64,000 bases of DNA, from positions 5,695,501-5,759,500 of the forward strand of contig NZ_CP060295.1 of NCBI RefSeq assembly GCF_014302995.1, written 5' to 3'. The first letter of the stretch is position 1. Each line of letters opens with the position of its first letter. The stretch comes from Variovorax sp. PAMC26660. GTDB taxonomy: Bacteria; Pseudomonadota; Gammaproteobacteria; Burkholderiales; Burkholderiaceae_C. This document shows, in pieces, positions 27,587 through 38,349 of this stretch. The notes beneath the pieces were generated by a model. It was not told the DNA's origin and made no database searches. It saw only the letters and a list, made by a program, of their open reading frames with translations. Both the position numbers and the translations under genes were made by a program.

Positions 27587-28792
27587 ATGACGACACCAAC
27601 GAAGAAGAAACCCCGTGCCGCATCCCAACCCCTCAACCCTTTCGCATCACGCCGCGAAGACATGCGCAACGCCCGCAAGGCGCTTGTGCTGCAGGGTGGC
27701 GGGGCGCTCGGTGCCTATCAGGCGGGTGTGTATGCCGCGCTCAGCGAAACCGACCTGCAGCCGCACTGGATTGCGGGCGTTTCCATCGGCGCCATCAACG
27801 CGGCGCTGATCGCGGGCAACGCACCGGAACGGCGGGTCGACCGGCTGCGTGAGTTCTGGCATCTGGTGTCTTCGGGGCCTTCGCAGCGCCTGCCATCGTG
27901 GATGGGCGACCGGGCCACGCAAAACCAGTTGAGCGCCGCCATGGCCTCGCTGGTGGGCATTCCGGGCTTCTTCGAGCCGCGCTATTCGCCGGCCTTGCTG
28001 ATGGGCGGCGCCGCGCCGCTCCTGAGCTACTACGACACCTCGGCACTCAAGACCACGCTCGAGCGCCTGGTCGACTTCGACCGCATCAATGCCTGCGAGG
28101 CGCGCTTCAGCGTGGGAGCCGTCAATGTGCGCACCGGCAATTCGGTGTACTTCGACAACACGCGCCAGCGCATCGGCCCCGAGCACATCATGGCCAGCGG
28201 CGCATTGCCGCCGGGCTTTGCACCCATCACCATCGACGGCGATGACTACTGGGACGGCGGCATCGTCTCCAACACGCCGCTGCAGTACGTGCTCGACATG
28301 CACCCGCGCTCCGAGTCGCTGGTGGTGCTGCAGGTCGACCTGTTCAATGCGCGCGGCGAAATGCCCCGCACCATGGCGGGCGTGATGGAGCGGCAGAAGG
28401 ACATCACCTATTCGAGCCGCACCCGCATGAACACCGATGCGATGGCCGCCAACATGAATCTGCAGCAGGCCATTGCCGACCTGATCACCAAGCTGCCGGC
28501 CAGCCTGCGCAAAGACCCGAGCGTGCTCGCGGTGCAGTCGCAGCTCACGCACGAGCCCATCGACATCTTTCACCTGATCTACCGCGACAAGCCCTACGAA
28601 CTCGAATCGAAAGACTACGAGTTCTCGCGCGCAGCGGTCGAAGAGCATTGGGAGTCGGGCGCGCGCGACATGCGCGTGACGCTGGCGCATCCCGAGACGC
28701 TGCGCGCCGATGCCACCGTCAACGGTGTCACCACCTTCGACCTGGGCGAGCATGGTGCGGGGCGCGTCAAGCGGCCCGGCCTGTCGCGCTGA
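27587..28792 (+). CDS. Patatin-like phospholipase (DUF3734 type)
   Basis: A 401-residue serine hydrolase with a Ser-Asp dyad. The oxyanion-hole motif is LQGGGALGAYQAGVY, the nucleophile GVSIG lies in HWIAGVSIGAINAAL, and the aspartate is in DGG (YWDGGIVSNTPLQ). The long C-terminal part fits the DUF3734 group of patatin proteins. The ATG at 27587 is preferred over a GTG five codons earlier. A third in-frame ATG at 27662 starts just before the patatin motif and remains possible. Such enzymes act on membrane lipids or, in related species, on PHB granules. Confidence 0.88.
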   Translation: MTTPTKKKPRAASQPLNPFASRREDMRNARKALVLQGGGALGAYQAGVYAALSETDLQPHWIAGVSIGAINAALIAGNAPERRVDRLREFWHLVSSGPSQRLPSWMGDRATQNQLSAAMASLVGIPGFFEPRYSPALLMGGAAPLLSYYDTSALKTTLERLVDFDRINACEARFSVGAVNVRTGNSVYFDNTRQRIGPEHIMASGALPPGFAPITIDGDDYWDGGIVSNTPLQYVLDMHPRSESLVVLQVDLFNARGEMPRTMAGVMERQKDITYSSRTRMNTDAMAANMNLQQAIADLITKLPASLRKDPSVLAVQSQLTHEPIDIFHLIYRDKPYELESKDYEFSRAAVEEHWESGARDMRVTLAHPETLRADATVNGVTTFDLGEHGAGRVKRPGLSR

Positions 28793-28870
28793 GAGAAGAC
28801 AAGCCAGGTTCAGTTTCAACTAAGAAACCAGCGCCAGACTGGGTAGCCACTTCAACAGGAGGAAATGTTC

Positions 28871-29620
28871 ATGAACATTGAAGATGTGCGGCGCCAGGCC
28901 TTCGCAATGCCGCTGACCAGCCCCGCTTTTCCGCCCGGACCCTATCGCTTTGTCCGGCGCGAATTTCTCATCATCACGTACCGCACCGACATGGACGCCC
29001 TGCGCGCCGTGGTGCCCGAGCCGCTCGAAGTGGTCGAGCCGCTGGTCAAGTACGAATTCATTCGCATGCCCGACTCCACCGGCTTCGGCGACTACACCGA
29101 ATCGGGCCAGGTGATTCCGGTGCAACTGCGCACCGCCAAGGGCGTGGAGAAGGGCGCCTACGTGCACGCGATGTACCTCAACGACCATCCGCCGATTGCG
29201 GGCGGGCGCGAGTTGTGGGGCTTTCCGAAGAAGCTCGCCTCGCCGGTGCTCGACTACGAGACCGACGTGGTCGTCGGCACGCTCGACTACGGCAAGGTGC
29301 GCGTGGCCAAGGCCACCATGGGCTTCAAGCACCGCGCGCTCGACCCCGAGCCGATCCTTGCGGGCATCGCGCAGCCCAACTTCCTGCTCAAGATCATTCC
29401 GCACGTCGATGGCACGGCCCGCATCTGCGAGCTGGTGCGCTATCACATGGTCGACGTGACGCTGCACGGCGCATGGGCCGGCCCGGCCTCGCTCGAACTG
29501 CATCCGCATGCGCTGGCGCCGGTGGCCGACCTTCCGGTGCTGAAGGTCGAATCGGCCGTGCACTACATCGCCGACATGACGCTTGCGCTCGGCACCGTCG
29601 AGCTGGACTATCTCGCCTGA
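28871..29620 (+). CDS. adc: Acetoacetate decarboxylase
   Basis: Converts acetoacetate to acetone and CO2. The 249-residue protein has the family core with the Schiff-base lysine in the [14 protein letters not shown] segment near residue 117. It also has [23 protein letters not shown] and the late [14 protein letters not shown]. The ATG at 28871 was chosen because AGGAGGA (28857-28863) is seven bases ahead, while the ATG at 28865 is too close to that site. The 3-hydroxybutyrate dehydrogenase gene follows 43 bases later, so both genes act on the acetoacetate pool. Confidence 0.93.
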   Translation: MNIEDVRRQAFAMPLTSPAFPPGPYRFVRREFLIITYRTDMDALRAVVPEPLEVVEPLVKYEFIRMPDSTGFGDYTESGQVIPVQLRTAKGVEKGAYVHAMYLNDHPPIAGGRELWGFPKKLASPVLDYETDVVVGTLDYGKVRVAKATMGFKHRALDPEPILAGIAQPNFLLKIIPHVDGTARICELVRYHMVDVTLHGAWAGPASLELHPHALAPVADLPVLKVESAVHYIADMTLALGTVELDYLA

Positions 29621-29663
29621 TTCCTGCCGACACCTCTTCACTCCACTCTCAAGGAAAACTGAC

Positions 29664-30446
29664 ATGCAACTCAAGGACAAGGTCGCCTACATCACCGGCT
29701 CGGCCAGCGGCATCGGCAAGGAAATCGCCATCCTGTTCGCGCAGGAAGGCGCCAAGATCGTGATTGCCGATCTGAACAAGGACGCGGCAGATGCCACCGC
29801 CGCCGAACTCAAGGCCACGGGCGCGCAAGCCATTGGCGTGGGTGTCGACGTGACCAATGAAGACCAGGTCAATGCCTCGGTCGAGGAAGCGGCTGCGGCT
29901 TTCGGCGGCATCGACATCCTGATCAGCAACGCAGGCATCCAGATCGTTCATCCGGTGGAAGAGTTCAGCTTTGCCGACTGGAAGAAGATGCTGGCCATTC
30001 ACCTCGACGGCGCGTTCCTCACCACCAAGGCCTGCCTGAAGCACATGTATGCGCAAGGTCGCGGCGGCAGCGTGATCTACATGGGTTCGGTGCACTCCAA
30101 GGAAGCCTCGCTGTTGAAGGCGCCTTACGTCACGGCCAAGCACGGCCTGATCGGCCTGGCCAAGACGGTCGCGAAGGAAGGCGCCAAACATGGCGTGCGT
30201 GCCAATGTGATCTGCCCGGGCTTCGTGCGTACCCCGTTGGTCGAAAAGCAGATTCCCGAGCAGGCCAAGACGCTGGGCATCAGCGAAGAGGAAGTTATCA
30301 AGAACGTGATGCTCAAGGAAACGGTCGATGGCGAATTCACCACGACTGAAGACGTAGCGCGCGTGGCGCTGCTGTTCGCGGGCTTCCCGACCAATGCTTT
30401 GACTGGCCAGTCGCTCGTCGTGAGCCACGGCTGGTTCATGCAGTAA
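29664..30446 (+). CDS. bdhA: 3-hydroxybutyrate dehydrogenase
   Basis: NAD-dependent short-chain dehydrogenase of 260 residues that interconverts (R)-3-hydroxybutyrate and acetoacetate. It has the nucleotide loop TGSASGIG (residues 11-18), NAG in ISNAGIQ, the catalytic Ser in GSVHSKEAS and YVTAK as the YxxxK motif. The segment [26 protein letters not shown] and the C-terminal SHGWFMQ are typical of BDH rather than general SDRs. Together with adc it forms a unit for PHB-derived or ketone-body carbon. Confidence 0.93.
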   Translation: MQLKDKVAYITGSASGIGKEIAILFAQEGAKIVIADLNKDAADATAAELKATGAQAIGVGVDVTNEDQVNASVEEAAAAFGGIDILISNAGIQIVHPVEEFSFADWKKMLAIHLDGAFLTTKACLKHMYAQGRGGSVIYMGSVHSKEASLLKAPYVTAKHGLIGLAKTVAKEGAKHGVRANVICPGFVRTPLVEKQIPEQAKTLGISEEEVIKNVMLKETVDGEFTTTEDVARVALLFAGFPTNALTGQSLVVSHGWFMQ

Positions 30447-30454
30447 GTTTTTTT

Positions 30455-30557
30455 CTTTCTCCCTCCCCTCCCGGGGGAGGGTTGGGGTGGGGCACGACGG
30501 CCTTCATTTCCGGCGCTCTGCCTGCCCCCATCCCAGCCTTCCCCCAAAGGGGGAAGG
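30455..30557. repeat. GC-rich nested palindromes in a convergent gap
   Basis: Three inverted structures sit between bdhA (ends 30446) and the leftward MarR-GNAT gene (ends 30581). The first is CCCTCCC/GGGAGGG around 30464-30482. The second is a perfect 9-bp hairpin, CCTTCCCCC (30537-30545) with 30549-30557. The third is a long imperfect pairing of the stretch near 30476-30492 with that near 30525-30541, in which all mismatches are G-T type. It probably serves as a two-way terminator. Confidence 0.6.
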
Positions 30558-30580
30558 AGCGGGGCAAGTCCGGCGCAGCG

Positions 30581-31537
30581 CTACAGCTTCAGCTCCCAGG
30601 TCTCGCCCACGAGCGGCTCTCCGTAGCCCTCGTGCGGCTCCGAGTGGGTCAGCTTGAAGCCGCGCTTGGCATAGATGCCGCGCGCGGCCAGCAGGCCGCT
30701 GTTGGTCCACAGCACCATCTTCTTGTAGCCCTTGCGTCGAGCGAAGGCGAGGCATTCGTCGACGAGGCGGCCACCCAGGCCCAGTCCGCGCGCGGCCGGC
30801 GAAAGAATCAGCAGGCGCAATTGCGCCACGGTGGCCGACTTGCGCACCACGAAGATCGCGCCTACGCGTTCGCCGTTGAGTTCGGCGATCCAGCAGCGCT
30901 CCCATTCGGGCTGGAACTTGAGCAGAAATTCGCTCGCAATGCCCGCCACCAGCGCCTCGAACTTGCTGCCCCAGCCGTATTCGCGCGCATAGATTTCCCC
31001 GTGCTGCTGAACCACCCAGCCAATGTCGCCGGGCGCCGGGTCGCGCAGCACGGCCGTCTGGGTCTTGATGGGTGCGGCTGTGGGATCGAGCAGCAACTGC
31101 ATCGTGCCCATCGCCTGCACCAGTTGTTCGCGCTGGCCCGGCGCGAGCGGGGCGAGCAGGGCGGCCGCCTCGTCGCGCGATTTCTGTTGCAGAGGCGCGA
31201 ATGCGGCATGGCCGGCGTCGGTCAGGCGCAACACGCTTTGCCGCGCGTCACGCGCATCCGGCGTTCGCGTGAGCCAGCCTTCAGTCTCGAAGCGGCGCAG
31301 GATGCGGCTCATGTAGCCCGCATCGAGCCCGAGGTCGCGCCCGATCTCGCTGGCGACCGGCGTTTCGCGGTGCGCCAGCTCGTACAGCACACGCACATCG
31401 GTCAATGACATGGGGCTGCCGAGGTACGGGTCGAGGGCGCCGATGTGGCGCGTGTAGAAGCGGTTGAACTGCCGGATCGCCTTGACGGCGGAGGTATCGA
31501 CAGTGATTGATGGCTTGGTCATGATTGCTATTGTCAT
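30581..31537 (-). CDS. MarR-GNAT fusion: regulator with acetyltransferase domain
   Basis: A 318-residue two-domain protein. Residues ~10-150 are a MarR-type winged helix (SLTDVRVLYELAHRETPVASEIGRDLGLDAGYMSRILRRFETEGWL). Residues ~165-315 are a GNAT domain with the acetyl-CoA loop LSPAARGLGLGGRLVDECL and IYAKRGFKL. Such fusions are known as a family, but the substrate is not. The first ATG (31537) abuts a perfect palindrome; a second ATG five codons on (31522) is also possible. Neither has a strong ribosome-binding site. Autorepression is likely. Confidence 0.88.
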   Translation of the reverse strand: MTIAIMTKPSITVDTSAVKAIRQFNRFYTRHIGALDPYLGSPMSLTDVRVLYELAHRETPVASEIGRDLGLDAGYMSRILRRFETEGWLTRTPDARDARQSVLRLTDAGHAAFAPLQQKSRDEAAALLAPLAPGQREQLVQAMGTMQLLLDPTAAPIKTQTAVLRDPAPGDIGWVVQQHGEIYAREYGWGSKFEALVAGIASEFLLKFQPEWERCWIAELNGERVGAIFVVRKSATVAQLRLLILSPAARGLGLGGRLVDECLAFARRKGYKKMVLWTNSGLLAARGIYAKRGFKLTHSEPHEGYGEPLVGETWELKL

Positions 31538-31566
31538 TCATATGATTGACTTTGGCAATCATATGA
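31538..31566. promoter_or_regulatory. Perfect palindromic operator upstream of MarR-GNAT gene
   Basis: Arms TCATATGATTG (31538-31548) and CAATCATATGA (31556-31566) are exact reverse complements with a seven-base spacer. The left arm touches the MarR-GNAT start codon. An 11-bp perfect inverted repeat in an AT-rich gap is a strong operator candidate for autorepression, and it also lies 113 bases upstream of the ygiQ start. Confidence 0.75.
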
Positions 31567-31678
31567 AGTCCGCGAACAAATCCGGCCAATGGATGTTTGT
31601 CGCGACAGGGATGCTGGAAAACCCTAAAATTGAGGGTTGCCCACAACAGCGCGCCCTTGGCGCTGTCAACTCCCACCG

Positions 31679-34066
<2,388 letters not shown>

Positions 34067-34068
34067 GT

Positions 34069-34740
34069 TCAGAAGGTCGGCAAGAACTTGCCGACCCAGG
34101 CGGCCACGGCCGCAATGTGGGCCAGCACCGTCACCCAGTAGCCCGCCATGAAGCTCGTCTTGCGAACCTTGTGGCGCAGGAGGCGTTGTGCACACCATGC
34201 ACCCGGCCAGCCGCCGATCAGCGAGAGCAGATGCAGCGTGCTTTCAGCGGTGCGCCAGCGGCCTGTTGCGGCGGCGTTCTTGTCGAACCCGTAGACAAAA
34301 AACGTCAACAGGTTGAGCAGCGCCAACACGCCAAGAACGATTGGCGGGATGCGCCCGGCCCACACGCCATAAGCGAGCAGGCCGGCGTAGCCGACGACCA
34401 GAATCGCCATTGGCAGCCTTGAGGAAGAGGAGGGCGCAGCATCCCGTCCGCGTGCGGTGTCGTTGCGACTGACTCGCCCACGCGGTGAGCCGGAAGCGCG
34501 TTGCCGAGGTTGTTGCCGCTGTTGCTGAGTCGCGCCGACCGCCTGAACCGCCACGGCACGCGGCCCTTTGCCTCCCACATGGATCTCGTCAAAAGCCAGC
34601 GTCATGCCGACCTGCGGAGTCGTGCCGCGATCCGCAAAATCGCGCAGGTGCACGAAGACGTCGGCAGAAATTTCAGGACAACGAATGAAGCCGAAGCCCC
34701 GGTCTTTGTCCCATCGAACGAGCGTGCCCTGGCGTTTCAT
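34069..34740 (-). CDS. Cold-shock domain - DUF1294 membrane fusion protein
   Basis: A 223-residue protein. Residues 1-~68 form a cold-shock OB fold ([34 protein letters not shown]) with the RNP-like aromatic residues. An Arg/Gln/Ser-rich linker follows. The C-terminal DUF1294 membrane region has about three helices and ends with the [40 protein letters not shown] signature. This fusion links a nucleic-acid-binding domain to the membrane. It is known in proteobacteria but functionally unexplained. It is convergent with ygiQ, with two bases between stops. Confidence 0.88.
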   Translation of the reverse strand: MKRQGTLVRWDKDRGFGFIRCPEISADVFVHLRDFADRGTTPQVGMTLAFDEIHVGGKGPRAVAVQAVGATQQQRQQPRQRASGSPRGRVSRNDTARGRDAAPSSSSRLPMAILVVGYAGLLAYGVWAGRIPPIVLGVLALLNLLTFFVYGFDKNAAATGRWRTAESTLHLLSLIGGWPGAWCAQRLLRHKVRKTSFMAGYWVTVLAHIAAVAAWVGKFLPTF

Positions 34741-34757
34741 CGCCGGGATTTTCGCCG

Positions 34758-35138
34758 TTATGCGTACTGCATTTCCCCGTTGCCGAACGACCAGTTCTCC
34801 TTCACCACCTCGACCAGATTGATGAAGACATCCTCCCGTCGGATGCCCAGCTGGCTGTGCAGATCGTCGGCCACGCGCCGGTAGAAAGCCTTCTTGAGAT
34901 CGACCGAGCGGCCTTGGTTCAGCGTGATCTGGATCACCACGAAGCCCGCCGAGTATTCGATGCCCAGGTAACTGGCCGGACGAACAAGCTCGCTCGCGTC
35001 GTGCCGCGCAATGATCTGGAACTTGTCGTCCGCCGGTACGTTGAGGGTGTCCCGCATCGCCTGGTAGATGAGGTCGCCGATGGCGCCGCCCAGCGTCTCG
35101 GGGCTGTCGTTGGAGAGGTCGATTCGAACGAGTGGCAT
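34758..35138 (-). CDS. Tautomerase family protein
   Basis: A 126-residue protein beginning MPLVRIDLSND, so proline would be the N-terminal residue after methionine removal, as needed for 4-oxalocrotonate-tautomerase-type catalysis. It has the longer form of the fold (MSAD/DUF1904-like two-motif length), with IIARHDASELVRPASYLGIEYSAGFVVIQITLNQGR and the late FINLVEVVKENWSFGNGEMQY. The chosen start places Pro at position 2; an in-frame ATG 19 codons earlier would abolish this. Confidence 0.88.
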   Translation of the reverse strand: MPLVRIDLSNDSPETLGGAIGDLIYQAMRDTLNVPADDKFQIIARHDASELVRPASYLGIEYSAGFVVIQITLNQGRSVDLKKAFYRRVADDLHSQLGIRREDVFINLVEVVKENWSFGNGEMQYA

Positions 35139-35395
35139 GTGTGTTTCCTTGAAGGGGTGGGTTGGGAGCATCCCGGAGGCGTAGTCTGCGCGCAAGCGCC
35201 TAAGATCGTTGCCATGGCTCTGTACCGTTCTCCCCCTCCCTCGACCCGCAGCTGACGCGCGCCTCGTGCCGCGCTCAGACCCGCAAGTGGTCGCCGCCGT
35301 CCGCCTTCTTCGTCAAGGCCGGATGACGGCTGGATGGTCTTGCCTGCCCTCTGCAAAGAGACGGAAGCGGCGGGCGTCATGGAGAACTTTCAACA

Positions 35396-36313
35396 ATGAA
35401 CGCAAGAATGTCTGCCGCCCTGGCCTGGGGCGGTGTGTTGCTGGCCGGTGCGCTGTGGGGCGGCGGTGCGCTGGTGGCGCAATTCCTGATCGATGGCGGC
35501 ATCGCGCCGCAGAGCCTGTCGCTGGCGCGCTTCGCGCTGGGGCTTCCGCTGCTCTGGTGGCTGTACTGGCGGGCGCCCGCCAGGCCAGACGCGCGCTGGG
35601 CCGACCTGGCAGGGCGCGAGCGCTTCCAGATCGTGGCGACGGGCGCGGCCATGGCGCTCAACGTGAGTTGCTGGTTCGCAGGCATCGCGCATCTGGGTGC
35701 GGCACTGCCGACGGTCATCTCGATCTGCTGCGCGCCGGTGATCGTTGCGCTGGTGTCCGTGCTGCGCGGCTATGAGCGCTTCGGCGTGCGACTGCTCGCG
35801 GGGGTGCTGCTCGCACTGGCAGGCGTGCTGCTGCTCGTGATGCCCGCGGCGGGCTGGGGGCCGTTGGCACCGGGGCATGCGGTGGGGCTGGCCTGGTCTT
35901 TCGGCTCCGCGTTCTGCTACGCGATGGTGGTGCTCGGCAATGCGCGCATGCCCGTGCGGGTGCCGGCCATCACGGCATCGGCCTGGGGCATGGGGGTGGC
36001 GGCGCTGTGCATGCTGGTGATCGCATGGCCCGGCGGCATCACATGGCCGACAGGTGCGGCGCAATGGCTCGGCGTGGGTTACACGGGCGTGGTGACGACC
36101 TCGGTGGCCTACCTCGCATTCGCCTGGGGCGCACGCCGGCTGTCGCCGACCGCAGCCGTGGTCGGCACGCTGATCGAGCCGCTGGTGGCGGCCGTGCTGG
36201 CGGCGCTGTTGCTGGCACAGCCGATGGCGCCGCGCCAGTGGGCCGGAGCCGTGTTGCTGGCCGGTGCAATGCTCTTGCTGGTCAGGCGAAAGGGAGATAC
36301 GGGAGTCGCCTGA
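35396..36313 (+). CDS. EamA/DMT-family exporter
   Basis: A 305-residue drug/metabolite transporter with ten predicted helices in two EamA repeats. The first repeat starts at LAWGGVLLAGALWGGGALVAQFLI, the second at PGHAVGLAWSFGSAFCYAMVVLGN. The end of the second repeat (SPTAAVVGTLIEPLVAAVLAALLL) carries the family glutamate. The substrate cannot be deduced. The ATG overlaps the stop of a short upstream frame (ATGA at 35396-35399). The 250-base region upstream contains no recognised gene. Confidence 0.87.
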   Translation: MNARMSAALAWGGVLLAGALWGGGALVAQFLIDGGIAPQSLSLARFALGLPLLWWLYWRAPARPDARWADLAGRERFQIVATGAAMALNVSCWFAGIAHLGAALPTVISICCAPVIVALVSVLRGYERFGVRLLAGVLLALAGVLLLVMPAAGWGPLAPGHAVGLAWSFGSAFCYAMVVLGNARMPVRVPAITASAWGMGVAALCMLVIAWPGGITWPTGAAQWLGVGYTGVVTTSVAYLAFAWGARRLSPTAAVVGTLIEPLVAAVLAALLLAQPMAPRQWAGAVLLAGAMLLLVRRKGDTGVA

Positions 36314-36350
36314 GCGCAAATGAGAGCACTCCGTTGTATGGTGTGACCCC

Positions 36351-37271
36351 ATGAGTCATTCGCTCCGTACGCCGGCCCCATGGATGCGCACCCTGGCGGG
36401 CGTCGTGCTGTTCGCTGCCGCATTGCCGGTGCTGGCGGCGGCGCCCGAGGCCGCGCCGGCTGCGTCGGCCACGCCCGCCCAGACCTTGCGTGCCGCCCAC
36501 CAGCGCATGAGCGACAAGCTCGATCACAGCAGCTTCGGCCGTCCCGTGCAGCTCGATTCAGAGGAAACGTCCGGCGGCCTGCAGGGCGACGTCTATGCGG
36601 TGGTCGACCATTCGCTCTCGGAGATCAGCTCGACGCTGAAGGGGGCGGCGCGCTGGTGCGACGTGCTTGCGCTGCACATCAACAACCGCCGTTGCCGCAC
36701 GGGCACGTCGCCGCAGGGGCGCGAGACGCTCACGCTCTACGTGGTGCGCCGCTACGACAAGCCGGTCGACCAGGCCTTCGAGTTGCCCTTCGTCTATCGG
36801 ATCGTGAACGCCGCGCCGGAGCACCTGTCGGTCGAGATGACGGCTGCCAGCGGACCGCTGGGCACGAGCAACTACCGCGTCACGCTCGAAGCTGTGGCGC
36901 TGGACGAGCGCAAGAGCTTCCTGCACTTCAGCTACAGCTACGACCACAACATGATGGTGCGGCTCGGCACCCAGGCCTACCTGGCGACCTTTGGCCGCGA
37001 CAAGGTGGGCTTCACGCCGACAGGCAAGGGCCCGGACGGCCAGCCCGAGTACATCCGTGGCCTGCGCGGGCTGGTCGAGCGCAATGCGATGCGCTACTTC
37101 CTCACGCTCGACGCCTTCCTGGCGGCCCCGGCGCAAGACCAGTCCGAGCGCCGCGAGCGCTACTGGTTCGCGGCGGCCGAACAGTATCCGCGGCAACTGC
37201 ACGAGGTCGACCTCGACACGTATCTCGCGCTCAAGCGGGAAGACCGCAAGCGCGAAGGCCCCGCCCGCTGA
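36351..37271 (+). CDS. Conserved secreted protein of unknown function
   Basis: A 306-residue protein with a signal peptide (LAGVVLFAAALPVLAAAP, cleavage near residue 30). The mature domain has two cysteines about 14 residues apart (ARWCDVLALHINNRRCRTG), a paired-strand region (ETLTLYVVRRYDKP) and a FLHFSYSYDHNMM segment. The periplasmic location is inferred from the signal. I recognise no catalytic motif; the shape resembles DUF-type lipid- or ligand-binding proteins. It follows the exporter gene after 37 bases. Confidence 0.75.
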   Translation: MSHSLRTPAPWMRTLAGVVLFAAALPVLAAAPEAAPAASATPAQTLRAAHQRMSDKLDHSSFGRPVQLDSEETSGGLQGDVYAVVDHSLSEISSTLKGAARWCDVLALHINNRRCRTGTSPQGRETLTLYVVRRYDKPVDQAFELPFVYRIVNAAPEHLSVEMTAASGPLGTSNYRVTLEAVALDERKSFLHFSYSYDHNMMVRLGTQAYLATFGRDKVGFTPTGKGPDGQPEYIRGLRGLVERNAMRYFLTLDAFLAAPAQDQSERRERYWFAAAEQYPRQLHEVDLDTYLALKREDRKREGPAR

Positions 37272-37295
37272 ACGACGCGGCTGCGTTGCGGCGCG

Positions 37296-38189
37296 TCAGT
37301 CGGCCAGCGTGAGCAGCGGCACGTCGCGCTCGCGGCCCATGGCCTCCAGTTCAGCGCGCGTACGGCTTGCCAACCAGGCGGCCAGCGCATCGTGCGTGGC
37401 CGATGCCAGCATGTCGCGCGACGTCACGCCCGCCGCTTCGCAAAGGCGCGCCGCGAAATGCGGCTCCAGCGCCGCGACGGCCACGCGGCCATCGGCACAG
37501 GGATAGACGCGGTAGCCCGCATGGGCACCGCCGACTGCGCCCGAAGGCTGTGTCAGGCCCCATGTGCGTGGCAGCGCCAGCCAGTCGGCCGAGGCATTCA
37601 GCGCGACTTCGAGGTACACGCCGCCGGCCTTGTTGTTGTCGCCTGTGCCGGCGCGGGCGCGCAGCAGCACGGCCTTCAGCACCGCCTCGCTCGCGAGCAG
37701 GGCGCCGCCCATGTCGGCATAGAGCGTGGGCGGCAACTCGGTGCCGGTCACGAGGCCGCTTTCGGCGAGATAGGTGAGGTCATGGCCCGGCTCTTCCGCG
37801 CGCTCGCCCGGCGCGCCGACGATGGCGACCTGCGACAACGACGGGTGGCGCGCCTGCAGCGCGGGCCAATCGAGGCCCAGCTTGCGCAGCGCCGAGGGGC
37901 GAAAAGACGTGAGCAGCACATCCGTCTTCGCGAGTTCGGCGTGCAACTGCTGCTGTCCCGCCTCGGTCTTCAGGTCCGCAGCCTGGATGGCGATGCCTTC
38001 GTGCAGCGCGGTATACGCGGGCCGGTTGTAGAGCCCCATCGGGTCACCGCCGGGCGGTTCGAGCTTCAGGCAATCGGCACCCATCCCGCGGCAACGCAAC
38101 AGCGCGGCCGGGCCGGGCAGGTTGAGCGCAAGGCTCAGGACGCGCACGCCTGCAAGCGGCTGGAGGGACGGGGCAGAAGAACTTGGCAT
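37296..38189 (-). CDS. CaiB/BaiF-family CoA-transferase or acyl-CoA racemase-like protein
   Basis: A 297-residue class III CoA-transferase-fold protein, nearest in style to short alpha-methylacyl-CoA racemase relatives. It shows LAGVRVLSLALNLPGPAALLRCRGMGADCLKLEPPGGDPM at the N-terminus, DLTYLAESGLVTGTE with the family aspartate region, and YLEVALNASADWLA. It is shorter than typical CoA-transferases (~400), so part of the C-terminal domain is reduced. The ATG at 38189 is preferred. It is divergent from the dienoyl-CoA-reductase-like SDR gene, which suggests shared use in acyl-CoA metabolism. Confidence 0.82.
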   Translation of the reverse strand: MPSSSAPSLQPLAGVRVLSLALNLPGPAALLRCRGMGADCLKLEPPGGDPMGLYNRPAYTALHEGIAIQAADLKTEAGQQQLHAELAKTDVLLTSFRPSALRKLGLDWPALQARHPSLSQVAIVGAPGERAEEPGHDLTYLAESGLVTGTELPPTLYADMGGALLASEAVLKAVLLRARAGTGDNNKAGGVYLEVALNASADWLALPRTWGLTQPSGAVGGAHAGYRVYPCADGRVAVAALEPHFAARLCEAAGVTSRDMLASATHDALAAWLASRTRAELEAMGRERDVPLLTLAD

Positions 38190-38349
38190 GGGCGTGTTCC
38201 AGGAACAGATGGCTGTCGAATGGCGATGATTCTCGCCCGCGTGCGCGGCGTGGGAGCCAGATTCCGCAAGCCACCGCGCCGATGGCGCGCGTAGCATGCA
38301 CGATGGTGGCGCTCTTCCTTGCCGCTGCCGCAACGACAAGGAGACAAAC

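Noticed and set aside
35214..35395. A possible gene in the gap before the EamA exporter
   Set aside because: Frames here stop early or are Arg/Pro/Ser-rich. Only a short leader-like frame with an ATGA overlap remains, listed as a weak finding.
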